In this document: positions 40,881 through 51,046 of the stretch, piece after piece
Numbering within the stretch: the first letter of the stretch is position 1
Layout: each line of letters begins with the position of its first letter
Assembly: GCF_036324505.1 (NCBI RefSeq)
Contig: NC_086354.1
Coordinates: 3,330,756-3,394,755 of the forward strand
DNA: 64,000 bases
Direction: 5' to 3'
Source: Eleginops maclovinus
Taxonomy: Eukaryota; Chordata; Actinopteri; Perciformes; Eleginopidae
Notes under the pieces: generated by a model
Told to the model about the DNA's origin: nothing
What the model saw: the letters and a program-made list of their open reading frames with translations, nothing else
Database searches by the model: none
Program-made: the position numbers and the translations under genes

Positions 40881-43030
40881 CCTTTAATATTAACCCTGGC
40901 ATTGGATAGCAATTTACAGCATGGCATAAAAACATTTTACTTCTGTATGGGAGAAATCAAAAACCCTGAGAATCATAGAAACAATCACACACTGAATAAA
41001 GTTTTGGCAGTATGGCCTACTCCAGCCAATCACAGAGGCAACAATGTTAAGTTTGGAACATATACATTTTTTGTGGACAGTGTGCACTCACCTGCTGCAG
41101 CGCTTGATATTCAGCGTTCTTTAGAGAAGGGTAGAATGCGTCACTAAAGCGTTTTCCCCCCAATAGGGCCACACGGCACAAAAACATGATGGACTCTTCC
41201 GTCGACTCAAATCTTCTCTGTATCTGCCATTAATGGTGACAAATATTCAAGCAGTCACTGTTTCCTTGAGAACGCTGATCAGTCGCTCCTGAAAAGTTTT
41301 AGCTTTTCCTGTCGGGATATTCAGGTGTTCCTCCCAGCCCTCCTGCCTCAATCACCTGCTTTTTCTATTTTTTTCGAAATGGCCCAAAAAAAGGAAAGAT
41401 TTGGCATTTTGATGTCAGGCTTTGCCAAATCAAAATCCAGCTAGTACAAGTCTTCAAAAAAGACTGATTATCTTGCCAATACAGCTTAACTTTAAAATAG
41501 CATATGCTAAAGACAAATCCCAAGTCAAATTAATTCTAAAATGTTGTGATAATAATCCATAAAGATAACATTTTAAGGTGTTAAAGTTACATGTAGTTGT
41601 GTTTCAGTAACTGATGCATTCAGGCTAATAAGCCACTTTGTGTTTCTATTGTATAAAGTGCATTCAAACAGGATTCTCACTTTTTCAAAGTCTGATCTGA
41701 GCTGGCAAATTAGATTTTTTTCTGGATTGATGTGACAGATGCTTCTTCATTCTGTCTCCCTGACACTCTCTCCTTTGATCTTCTCTTCACAATTTCACAC
41801 TCTTTAAACAGGCCTCCCTTCAAGTCTTGGCATCTTTACCAGAATCCATTTAGAATTTCAGGAACCCTCCACCATACCTGAAAACACCACTTCTCCATCT
41901 TTCAAAAAGCACTTAAGAGCATGTGACACCCCCACTTTGTTCTCCTTTCCTCTTCACTCACCGACTTCTCAGAGACCTCAGATGGGAAGATGGAGCCTTC
42001 TGCCTGATACAATGCTTCGTTACACCGTTTGATTCTGACGGTGGATTGGAGGATATTCTGTGTCCTTATGTGTCATCGCTGCCCCCAAATAGTCCACTAA
42101 ACGATAATTGGCTAAAAAAGTTTTTATCAAGTTATTTTTCATTAGTCTATTAGTCTCAGAAAAAATCAACTCCAGCTGGGCCCTGCATGTGCTTTGTGGC
42201 GTCAGCGGTACACCCCTTTAATCTGGAGCAGTGCCTGATCAATAAGTAACTTGTCGGTTTTGAGATCCAAAGTGTGGGATCGATATGAGCTCGTAAAAGA
42301 TGCCCCGGAGAAGGGGACATGCAGCCAAAAAGTAGTCCTCCACATCCATCGTCCGTCGGAGTGCATCTTCTCAAAAGCCGGTTGCAAAACACAGAGTTCA
42401 CTTATCCAGACAACGTGTGTGAGTGACAGTGAGTCAGGCAGCAGCGCAGCTTTAGAAATCTATATATACATATAGACCTATAATTGATAAATGAATATAA
42501 TAAATACAAAAATAAATCAGAGTTTTTAATCCATGTTCAAGACATAATGCGTGGAGATGTCTTTGACGAAGCCCACATTTTTGAGTGTACCATTTGCGAT
42601 AATTAGAGTTTCACTTATCTATTCATCTATTTATTTTGTATGTAATGATATACTGTGTTGAGAGAATAAATTAACTAAATGTTCAGTGTGTGAGCTCCTG
42701 TTTGTTCCGACACATTAAGAATCCTTTCCGGAGTTCTGGAAGAGGGCGTTGCCAGATGTAAAAATGTATTTATAGTGCAAAGGCTCAATATTACAGTTTT
42801 CTATGATCTTTTATATGCATAACAATGTTAATAACAATGTTCTCTGTCAGTGCTGGAACTGAAAGCATTTTGTGAATAATAATAATACATAAATGATATT
42901 AATTATCATAATATATCATGAGCGTGCAACGGCTCGTCACTAGCCACTTTTGAACCGACTGATCACCATAGCAACTCATTTCACTAACCTAACCTGGCCT
43001 GGAGCAGGCTAAGATTGTTAAATTTTGTTT
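40881..43030. other. Gene-free stretch
   Basis: No gene seen. Overlapping short frames at 42156-42475 have no recognised motif. Confidence 0.35.
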
Positions 43031-44051
43031 ATAAACTTATCACAAAAAGTAAGGAAATGTGTGTTTGGTAGCTTATTTCTTTGATGAAACAATGCTTCCT
43101 GGCAATAAATCTTATACTGTTGGAAAGGTTGTTTTCTTCTTTCAAATGGTGCCACATTTGTGAGGAACATGCATTTGTGGGAGGAGCAGCAGAGCTGAGT
43201 GTGTGTGTTGCGCCCAGGAAGAATGTGACAAATCGCCTCTGCCAATACCAGACAGCCTTTTTTTGCTGTTGACTCTTTTGGTGTTGTTTGGTGGATTGGA
43301 TGATTGAAGTCTGAAGAAACAAGACATATTGGCAACAATTTATTTATTAACAATTTATTAATTTAACAAGCAGCCTGAGTAGCATGTGGAAGAACCATAC
43401 ACAGTCACAACAGCCTCTCCTCCTCATGCTGGTCACCAGCCTGCTCACACACTGCTGTGGGACGGCATCCCATTTTTCAACCAGTATTTGGCCCAAGTCA
43501 GCCAACGTGGTTGTGTTGGTCACTCTGGCACGGACAGTGCGCCCCAGCTGATCCCCAGATTCTGCTCAAGTTCCGTAAGCAGAATCTGGACTCATCACTG
43601 AAGATAATGTTCCTCCACATGTTGAGGTTCCAGTGTAAGTGGGCCTGACAGTGAAGGGGAGTCAAGGCAGGCCTCCTGGCAGCTGTACGAGACCAGTGAT
43701 TGGCTGCAGTTTGGCTGTCCGTGCCAGATTGACCAACACAACCATGTTGGCTGACTTGGGACAAATACTGGTTGAAAAATGGGATGCTGTCGCACAGCAG
43801 TGTGTGCCCAGGCTGGTGACCAGCATGAGGAGGAGAGGCTGTTGAGGCTGTGTATGGTTCTTCCACACGTTACTCAGGCTGCTTGTTAAATTAATAAATT
43901 GTTATTTTTTTGGTCCTCCCACAAATGCATGTTCCTCACAAATGTGGCACCTAAGAAAACAGGCTTTCCAACGGTACACAATTTATTTATTGCTACAACA
44001 AAGAAATAAGCTACCAAACACACATTTTGTTCCTTTTTGTGTTAAGTTTAT
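43031..44051. mobile_element. Near-palindromic Tc1-like derivative
   Basis: Long inverted arms: 43031-43186 pairs with 43908-44051 (sharing GTGTGTTTGGTAGCTTATTT and GGTGCCACATTTGTGAGGAA), and 43340-43545 pairs with 43715-43895 (sharing CCTCTCCTCCTCATGCTGGT). The left arm has an extra 150-bp piece at about 43187-43335. The short centre (about 43560-43690) keeps, on the minus strand, a Tc1 transposase scrap reading HLHWNLNMWRNIIFSDESRF, with the first catalytic Asp region. It looks like a fold-back product of a Tc1 element. Confidence 0.8.
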
Positions 44052-44510
44052 TTGTGGTGTTTGGTAAAGAAATGGATTAAAAAAGCTCTTAGAAAAATAC
44101 ATTCTTTTGACTTCATCATTACATCTCAGCTTAGTTTGGATGATTTATGAAATGCAATTAATTAGCCGAAAAACCCATAGACTGTATATATAGATGGAAA
44201 AACCACATAAGGAGCAGTTACAAAGTAACATCTGCTACAAGATTGTAAACAGCTTGCCTGTAAAGTGCACACAACTTTTTTTTAATCAAAAGTTCCATCT
44301 GGAGGTTTTCCTCAAATTGAATTTTTTTGTCCAACACACCAGAGGATAACTCCGCAGACATCATGTTATTTGGGTCTTGCATTGTGTAATCACACAGGTA
44401 AAATTTGGTGCTGGAAATAAGGGAGGAAGTCAGGTTAAAAAAACGCATTTGTGTTTCCAGATTAATTGTTGAAATAAGAAGACCGGTCAGAAAAGAAGGA
44501 ACCCTTAATG
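44052..44510. other. Gene-free stretch
   Basis: No gene seen between the Tc1 derivative and the SINE-like repeat. Confidence 0.35.
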
Positions 44511-44730
44511 GACCCACAGAGGGGAAATGTACATTCTGCATTTGGTCCATCCTACTGTGGGTCAAATGCAGAGTGCCATATGTACGGCAGCCTGGGAGCA
44601 GTGTAGGGAAGAGTGCCTTGCTCAGGGGCAACTCAGTAGAACTTGGTCTTTCCAGGTCTTGAACCGATGATCTTCCGGTTCCCAATGGACTTTGCCGCCA
44701 CCTCCCGTTAAACAGTGCATCTTTCAGCCT
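44511..44730 (-). repeat. tRNA-derived SINE-like repeat
   Basis: On the minus strand a pol III promoter-like pair is visible: GGTGGCGGCAAAGTCC (A-box-like) near 44700 and ATCGGTTCAAGACC (B box GGTTCAAGACC) near 44665-44655. The rest (CCTTGCTCAGGGGCAACT, GGTCAAATGCAGAGTGCCAT on the plus strand) is familiar from many fish genomes. A related decayed copy is at 47590-47745. Confidence 0.6.
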
Positions 44731-44764
44731 ACACAGACCACCTTTACCAATACATTCCACTCTC

Positions 44765-45110
44765 CACCACAGCCCAGTCTGCTCTGATTGGTTTGCTGGC
44801 TGGCTCTGTTGTGATTGGTCAACTGCTTAGAGATGTCCCGCCCCTTAGCCAATTACATACAGTATAATGTGTTGGAGTACTAACCAATAGAAGCGCAAGG
44901 GTTACATAGTGATGTCAATATTTTACAGAAGTAAACAATGGAGTACAATGGAAGCTCTTCAGGTTGGGGTGGGGGGAGTGTGTGGGAAAGAGACTCCCCC
45001 TGGAGGGAACACAGGGATTTTGGCCTTTGCAGACCATTTGCATGCACAAAGACCTATAGAACACAGTACAGGAAAGGGAAAACCCAAAAATCATATTAGG
45101 GCCTCTTTAA
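44765..45110 (+). mobile_element. TTAA-type MITE, copy 3
   Basis: Ends ...CATATTAGGGCCTCTTTAA at 45110 and contains AGGGAACACAGGGATTTT and CAGGAAAGGGAAAA, shared with 29923-30150, plus the CTGCTCTGATTGGTTTGCTG block shared with 28178. The left end is not resolved. Confidence 0.6.
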
Positions 45111-45560
45111 ACTTAACTTTGATAAGTCTGACAGGATCATCATCGGGCCATAATCCCTCACAAAAACCACTCACAACATCTTCCTCACTATCAATAAGTC
45201 ATTTCTGACCTCTACTTTGAACTTCAATCAGATCACCAGAACCGCCTTTTTCCACACAGCCAATCTCCACCCTTCACTCTCCCTCTCTGCTGCCAAAGCT
45301 TTGATCCATGCCTTCCTCACATCCAGAATCCACATCATACAAAGTCCTTAATATTCTCCAATACACCCAGAACTCTTCTTGTTGCCCGCTCACTGCAGGC
45401 CGCTGAGGCTCCGCTCCTCTGATGCCAACCTCCTGTCTCCATCTCTCAGAACCAAGCACTGGACCTGGGGGGGACAAAGTCTCTTCCACAGCTGGAACCA
45501 TCTCTCTTAACAGAGACTGCACCCCTCTGCTCCTGCTATAATCCCAGATCAAAACTCACC
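45111..45560 (+). pseudogene. L2/CR1-like LINE reverse transcriptase 3' fragment
   Basis: The plus strand can be read as TRTAFFHTANLH, then SLSLSAAKALIHAFLTSRIH, followed after stops by a degenerate tail ending in SQIKTHLF. This is the order found in the C-terminal part of fish L2/Rex1-type reverse transcriptases. It is frameshifted and lacks the catalytic palm. Confidence 0.55.
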
Positions 45561-45589
45561 TTTTCAGAACGGCTTTGATTGTGTACATA

Positions 45590-45840
45590 CTGAATACTTT
45601 ATTCACCCAAAGACGGGAAATTGTTTTATCACAGCAGCATTGGTAAAAACATTCAAAATATAAGAAAATATTAAAAAAAATAAAAATAAACATAGACAGC
45701 TGATGCACATCCACAGTAGAAAACACATATATCAATAGAGTATATAAAAGATACACAATATAACATATAGTGAATAAGAATACTCTAAAATAGGCCAATC
45801 CACTACAGGAAAAGAAACATGTGAACATAGGGTACTTTAT
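45590..45840 (-). repeat. Retroelement tail repeat, second copy
   Basis: TACTTTATTCACCCAAAGAC, GGGAAATTG and CACAGCAGCATTGG resemble the repeat at 13703, followed by A-rich sequence. Confidence 0.45.
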
Positions 45841-47585
45841 ACGTTATATAATTGTGCAACGTAGCTGTTTGTTTTGTTTTTTATAAAAAAAGACATTAAG
45901 AGGTGTGTATTCTATATTTTAAGTTTGTGGTTGTTCCTGATCATTTTAAACTACTGATTATAATTTGTCTTTGAGTATTATGAAAGTTGAGTATTATTAA
46001 TTTCTTATTATCGGGGTCCGAGCACAGACACATTAGGGTTGACATCACATTATTGAGGGCTTAAACATGTTCCTAAATGCAATTCAATGTGGCACAACAT
46101 TCAAACAAGGTGAAATTGTATGTAAAATATGGGTTTTGCGCATAACTGTGGCAAAATGGATCTAAAATGCAGCGGCCATCTGTGTGTGTATGTCCTGCAT
46201 GTATGATATTTGGTGGGTAAATATAACATGTAGATATGACCAACAAAGTTTATGGAGTCATACTGTAAACCCAAAAGGAATTTTGTATTTGACATAGTTT
46301 TTCGACCATCTAAGTTGCTGTATGTTTCATTATAATTCCTTTAAATGGTGAGTTCCAAACAGTCAGAAGTAAATGCTGTTATTGACTAACATTAAAATCT
46401 GCTGCTTCATATTTAAAGCCGTAGAATATGTTGGCATTATGAGTGCAGTCCACTTTCGTATGTACCGGTACACTATTATTCATTTCCTGACAGGATTCCT
46501 CTCTGGCCCTACTGCAGCACATATTTTTATATATATTTTTTTTTAATGTCCTTTTTACACACAAGAGGAAGGCAGACAATCGTTTTAGGATTTTAATGGG
46601 AGCTTGCACAGGGCCTGATAAAACCAGTTACTGAATACAGTTGATAACCCCTCCGCAGCACACGTTATCTCAGACTGGGGCTTGTCGAGCCAGAGGAGGC
46701 AAAGCAAGCATGGCTCTGTCCAACTTGCCCTGTGGTACAGGCCCCAGGCAGCTGTTATCAATAAAACGCTCTGATAACACTACAGTACACTACCTGCTGA
46801 GTAGCAAGCAGCAGACAGACTGAGACTAGCGGGTGAACATAGTGAAGCATTTAGCAGCTAAACAGATAGATACTTAGGAGTTACTGGAAGTCACATCTGA
46901 AGAAGATTCATCATGTGGACACAAACACAAAATGTTGCTTTGGGTCTGCAGGATGTAATAAATGAGATGTAAGCAAACACATTTAGAAAATATATATAAT
47001 ATATATTTTGCGTTTGTTTGCTGTGTTTTGAGCCTCTTCTTGCTGCCAAAAAACACAAGTTGAACTTTTACAATCATCAGAACACTTACTCATGAATTGC
47101 ATTGTGGCTGTTAATTTGTGACTTGATCAAGAAATACATATTACAGTTAGGTTACGGGCCGACCAGGAAGTTAGCATCCCAAGGTGTCTCTCTCCACAAA
47201 AGCAATGGGATTTTTCTATTGGATTTCGGCTGAAAATAAGCTTTGTGGAAAACACACAATTGTGATACTTAAAAATGTGTGGTACATGTATCATCTCCAC
47301 ATATTAACACTACCACAACGCTAGGCTAATCACATACTACATCCAGGTCGCAGGGCAGCGCGTCACCACCACCAAACTAAAGGTTGGGCTTGATGAAGTT
47401 TATCAGTCTCATCTAGTCACTTGTGAGCAACAGCCATTTTAAATTCACAAGCTAGGATTTTACTGATGTATTTATGTCATAGAACAAAACGTGAACATCT
47501 AAAGAACTTACTTCAGGCATCCAACCATAAACACTTTAAAAGACTGAAGAGACTGAAATGTCTTAAGAGACTACATTTCTTGAGT
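45841..47585. other. Gene-free stretch
   Basis: No gene or clear element recognised. Confidence 0.35.
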
Positions 47586-47750
47586 GCTAAATCAATTCTG
47601 GGTTTTAGGACTCTTCCTCCACCACTCTATGTAGCTAACGCTTTTATCCAAAGTGACATATACTGGAGCAATTTTGGTAATATTTTGCCCAAGGACACTA
47701 CGACATGTTGACTGCAATGGCTGGGGATCAAACCAATGGAAGGACAAAAG
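47586..47750 (+). repeat. SINE-like repeat fragment
   Basis: AACGCTTTTATCCAAAGTGA ... TTGCCCAAGGACACTACGAC ... GGGGATCAAACC is a decayed relative of common fish SINE-like repeats. Confidence 0.45.
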
Positions 47751-48889
47751 AGTAACATGGTAAGCTGAGAGACAGTGACAACATCATTTCAAGTTGTTAA
47801 TAGAAAGTGAAAGTGTCTGATGTGAACACTGAACGAGAGGATCCACTGGCCTCATACACTACCTGCACACTTGATCTGTGCGTACACGTTTTCACACACA
47901 TACACACTTTATCAGATTGCCTCAGATATTGTCATGCATCAGTTGGAGGACCAAGACTTACGGTTCTTTGTCAGGATCTAAAAGTGAAAGAAGGATATGC
48001 TTCGTTGAGAAAGCTCAAATTAAGTAATCATTTACAAATCGAGTATATGTATGGAGGTTTAATAATCAAATCAGAGGATAATCCTTGAATCATGGGGCTA
48101 TATTAATTAAAATGCAATGAATTAAAAGGTATCTTATTAAATGGTGAGCATTAAACATGAGGAATGTGATAAGCTCTATTTCTCTGTCATCTCTCATCTA
48201 AGCTGATATTTGATTTAAAATTGACTGCCTTTTCCCCCTTTATTTAGCTTTACTTAGTTCTGATAATATTTTCATCTATTCCAAGCGGTCCATCAACAAT
48301 TAACAGTAATGTTTCATATCTCGGTCAATTCCATTGATTGAAATGAACTCATAGCTAAAGAATGTATTATTAATGTCCTAAAATGAACCCATTGATGTGC
48401 CAAACATAAAAACATTAAGTGATGTTGGATGTTTACTTGAAATTAACTGATAAATCCTTATTTCTGAATAATATCAATATATTACGTTTTTTAACAAACA
48501 AAATGCATTTAAATGTTTTATTATTTCATCAAACTTAAAATGTTTAATTTATTAGTCTTCTGAGTTGTACATTCTTATACATAAATATATATATATATAT
48601 ATTCAAGTAAATATTTCCCTTTTCTGTTTTTCCTTTTTGGTAACATGCAGCTCACTTGTCCATTCCAACAAAAAACTTTAATAAACATTTTGAGTAAAAG
48701 CTCAAAATCTTTCATGGAAAAAGACAAAGGCCACAGAATCCTTGCCAAGAGCATCGACCAATTCCAGCACTGAATGTTTAAGGGATGATCTCCCTTAACA
48801 TCATTGCTCAAAGTATGACAACTTTCTGGCAACAGAACAACTTGATTGGCATGCTGGAGCAGAAGCTCAGGCTTATAAGAAGCTAAGAC
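47751..48889. other. Gene-free stretch
   Basis: No gene seen; an (AT)n tract at 48586-48602. Confidence 0.35.
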
Positions 48890-49994
48890 CACATAAGCAT
48901 AACATGGTATCAGATTCACGGCACAAGAGGGAAGACTTAGCCAATGCTTTGGAATCTTTCCCAAATACTCTCCTTTGCACAGGCTTTGATGTGCCAAGTA
49001 CCATTGCAAATCTGGTCCGAAACTCCTTCCAAGATCTGCAGTTCTGCTTACAACCTCAGAGTATATTACATCAGGGCAATCTCTGGAAGTACGAACGGTG
49101 GCATGTTGGAGACATCGTTGGTCAGGTGGAGCAGAGGTGCTTTTGGATCCAGTCAAGTCAACCTACACTGTAACAAGGCAACATTAAGCCAGAGAATGAA
49201 ACCATTGGTAGGCGAGGTAGAGCAGCAAGAGGACACATAAGCATTGTCACAAGCCAAGCAGGGCCAGTTAAACTCACCTGGAGGGACCTTTGGGATATGC
49301 AAGAAGGCTGACTTACCTTCATTGTCAGAGCCACTTACAATGTGCTTCACCTCAGTGGGTCAAATGAAGAACTTCTTACTCCCAAGAACCTAAACCAACG
49401 TTATGGAGAAGAACCATCATGTCCTCTCTGCCGAACACCGATATCTCGTCAGCATATTATCCCTGGTTGCAAAACAAGTCTGTCCCAAGGACGCTACACC
49501 TCTTTAAGAACACAGTTCTATTCCGATTGGCAATTATTCTGGAAGATCTCCAATGCCCTCTCTCCATCAACATCCAGGTATTCAATCAACATAACCTTTG
49601 TTTCAGAAGGACATCTCAAAGAATCCCTCTGTAAGAAGGGAATCAAAACTACTGGACACTCTGGACTGGAAAATGCAGGTTGACCTGGAAAGTCATCTTT
49701 TCATTGAAGATCATCACAACCAATCTCATGCCAGATCCAACCATGTGGCCAACAACAGTCCCTGTACATCGTGATACTGACTGTACCCTTGCAGTTAAAT
49801 GAAGCATACAAGCACAAATGGCTGAAGGACTAAGAGATAGCAAGCAAGGCAGTACAGTGGGGCTGAAAATGCGGGCGTTCCCGGTGGAGGTTGGCTGAGG
49901 CTTTGTAGCCACATCAACAAGCAGGCTACTGAAAGAGAGGGGTGTCCGGGGAACGCTAAGTTCCTGGCAGAGGCTGCCAAAAGCATTTATGACG
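48890..49994 (+). pseudogene. LINE remnant with C-terminal CCHC-type finger
   Basis: The plus frame 49342-49683 reads LNQRYGEEPSCPLCRTPISR, then QHIIPGCKTSLSQGRYTS: a C-x2-C-x8-H-x4-C knuckle followed by the LSQGRYT motif, seen at the end of some fish non-LTR reverse transcriptases. Further down, AFPVEVG and TSTSRLLKERGVRGT (49870-49950) match the last conserved block of the same proteins. Upstream sequence is degenerate and frames shift. I could not assign a clade. The 3' end is cut at 49994 by the inserted fold-back element. Confidence 0.6.
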
Positions 49995-50115
49995 GTTTCT
50001 TATGGGGTCAGATCAGTCTCATAATTCACTAATGCACACAGAAGGATTCACACTTACATTATTGATCCGCAAAAACATTCACACTTGTATTTTCAATGCA
50101 CACACGTGTTCCGTT

Positions 50116-50343
50116 CAGAGTCGGCGCCAGAGCAGATCTACTGGAGGGGCATTGGGTCATTGGCGGGGGTGGGGGGGCTTGCTTGCTTTTGTGACATTAA
50201 AAACTCTTTAGCAACTTCGAACTCAGCGTCAATTATAGTCGATTGTGACAGATCGAGAATATGCTTCACAGCTGGTAGGAGGGGCATCAATGACCGCTAG
50301 GGGGGGCACGGCCCTCGAATGCCCCCCCTTAGCGCCAGCACTG
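50116..50343. mobile_element. Short hAT-type MITE nested in the left arm
   Basis: 228 bp from CAGAGTCGGCGCC to GCGCCAGCACTG (inverted ends), flanked by a perfect 8-bp duplication GTTCCGTT (50108-50115, 50344-50351). Non-coding, ending with a G-rich piece. Confidence 0.85.
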
Positions 50344-50459
50344 GTTCCGTTTCACACACATGTAAAAAAAAAAGTTTTACATGTGTGTTTCTGATCCACA
50401 CATATCTGTTTTCTACGACGGAGTATTAGGGCCACATATGAAGAAAAAAAATATTTTTG

Positions 50460-50815
50460 CCGTGACGAGATTAAAGTCGACACGGCGACTTTAATCTCGA
50501 CATGTTGACTTTAAAGTCGACACGGCGACTTTAAAGTCGACATGTTGACTTTAAAGTCGACACGGCGACTTTAAAGTCGACACGGCGACTTTAAAGTCAA
50601 CATGTCGACATTAAACTCGAAATGTCGAGAATAAAGTTGAAATGTCATGTCGAGTTTAATCTCGACATGTCGAGTTTAATCTCGACATGTCGAGTTTAAT
50701 CTCGACATGTCGAGATTAAACTCGAAATATCGAGAATAAAGTTGAAATATTATGTCGACTTTAATCTCGACGTGTCGAGATAAAACTCGAAATGTCGAGA
50801 ATAAAGTTGAAATTA
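50460..50815. repeat. Array of tandem short palindromes
   Basis: About 16 to 18 head-to-tail units of roughly 20 bp, each nearly its own reverse complement. There are two main types: TCGACTTTAAAGTCGA with ACGGCG or ACATGT spacers, and CTCGA..TCGAG with TTTAAT/ATTAAA. The shorter mirror array is at 51048-51175. Confidence 0.9.
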
Positions 50816-50863
50816 GTTGGGAGACATAGCAACCGCTCCCACAGGTCCTGCACTGAATCCGAA

Positions 50864-51046
50864 ATGGCTTGTGTAGATCATTTGGTCAAATTATACTTCC
50901 GAATTGGATTTAACAATAAAGAGATCCTCGCTGTTTTAGCGCAGAACCACATTGTGGTGATTAGTGTAAGAACCATGCGTGACTCAAACTGCACCTGTGG
51001 AGCGGTTGCTTTCTCTCTGAATAGTTTTCAGTGTCAATTGACATAA
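50864..51046 (+). CDS. Transposase/integrase N-terminal scrap in the nested element
   Basis: From ATG 50864: MACVDHLVKLYFRIGFNNKE, then ILAVLAQNHIVVISVRTMRD. The pattern LYFR.GF.N.EI...LA..H.I.IS.RT resembles the helix-turn-helix start of fish proteins with an integrase (rve) core. The frame then leaves the family and ends. No catalytic part is left. Confidence 0.5.
   Translation: MACVDHLVKLYFRIGFNNKEILAVLAQNHIVVISVRTMRDSNCTCGAVAFSLNSFQCQLT

Noticed and set aside
42156..42475. Overlapping frames on both strands that might be an exon
   Set aside because: No family recognised and no matching neighbouring exons found.
44640..44720. A tRNA gene suggested by A- and B-box-like sequences
   Set aside because: No cloverleaf can be drawn; it is the head of a SINE-like repeat.
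48575..49156. 193-codon minus-strand frame
   Set aside because: It overlaps the decayed LINE on the plus strand, ends in an AT repeat (Tyr-Ile run) and shows no known domain.
50460..50815. Regular short palindromic units that look like a CRISPR array
   Set aside because: The spacers are not unique, the units are themselves joined palindromes, the array is mirrored within transposon ends, and the genome is vertebrate.
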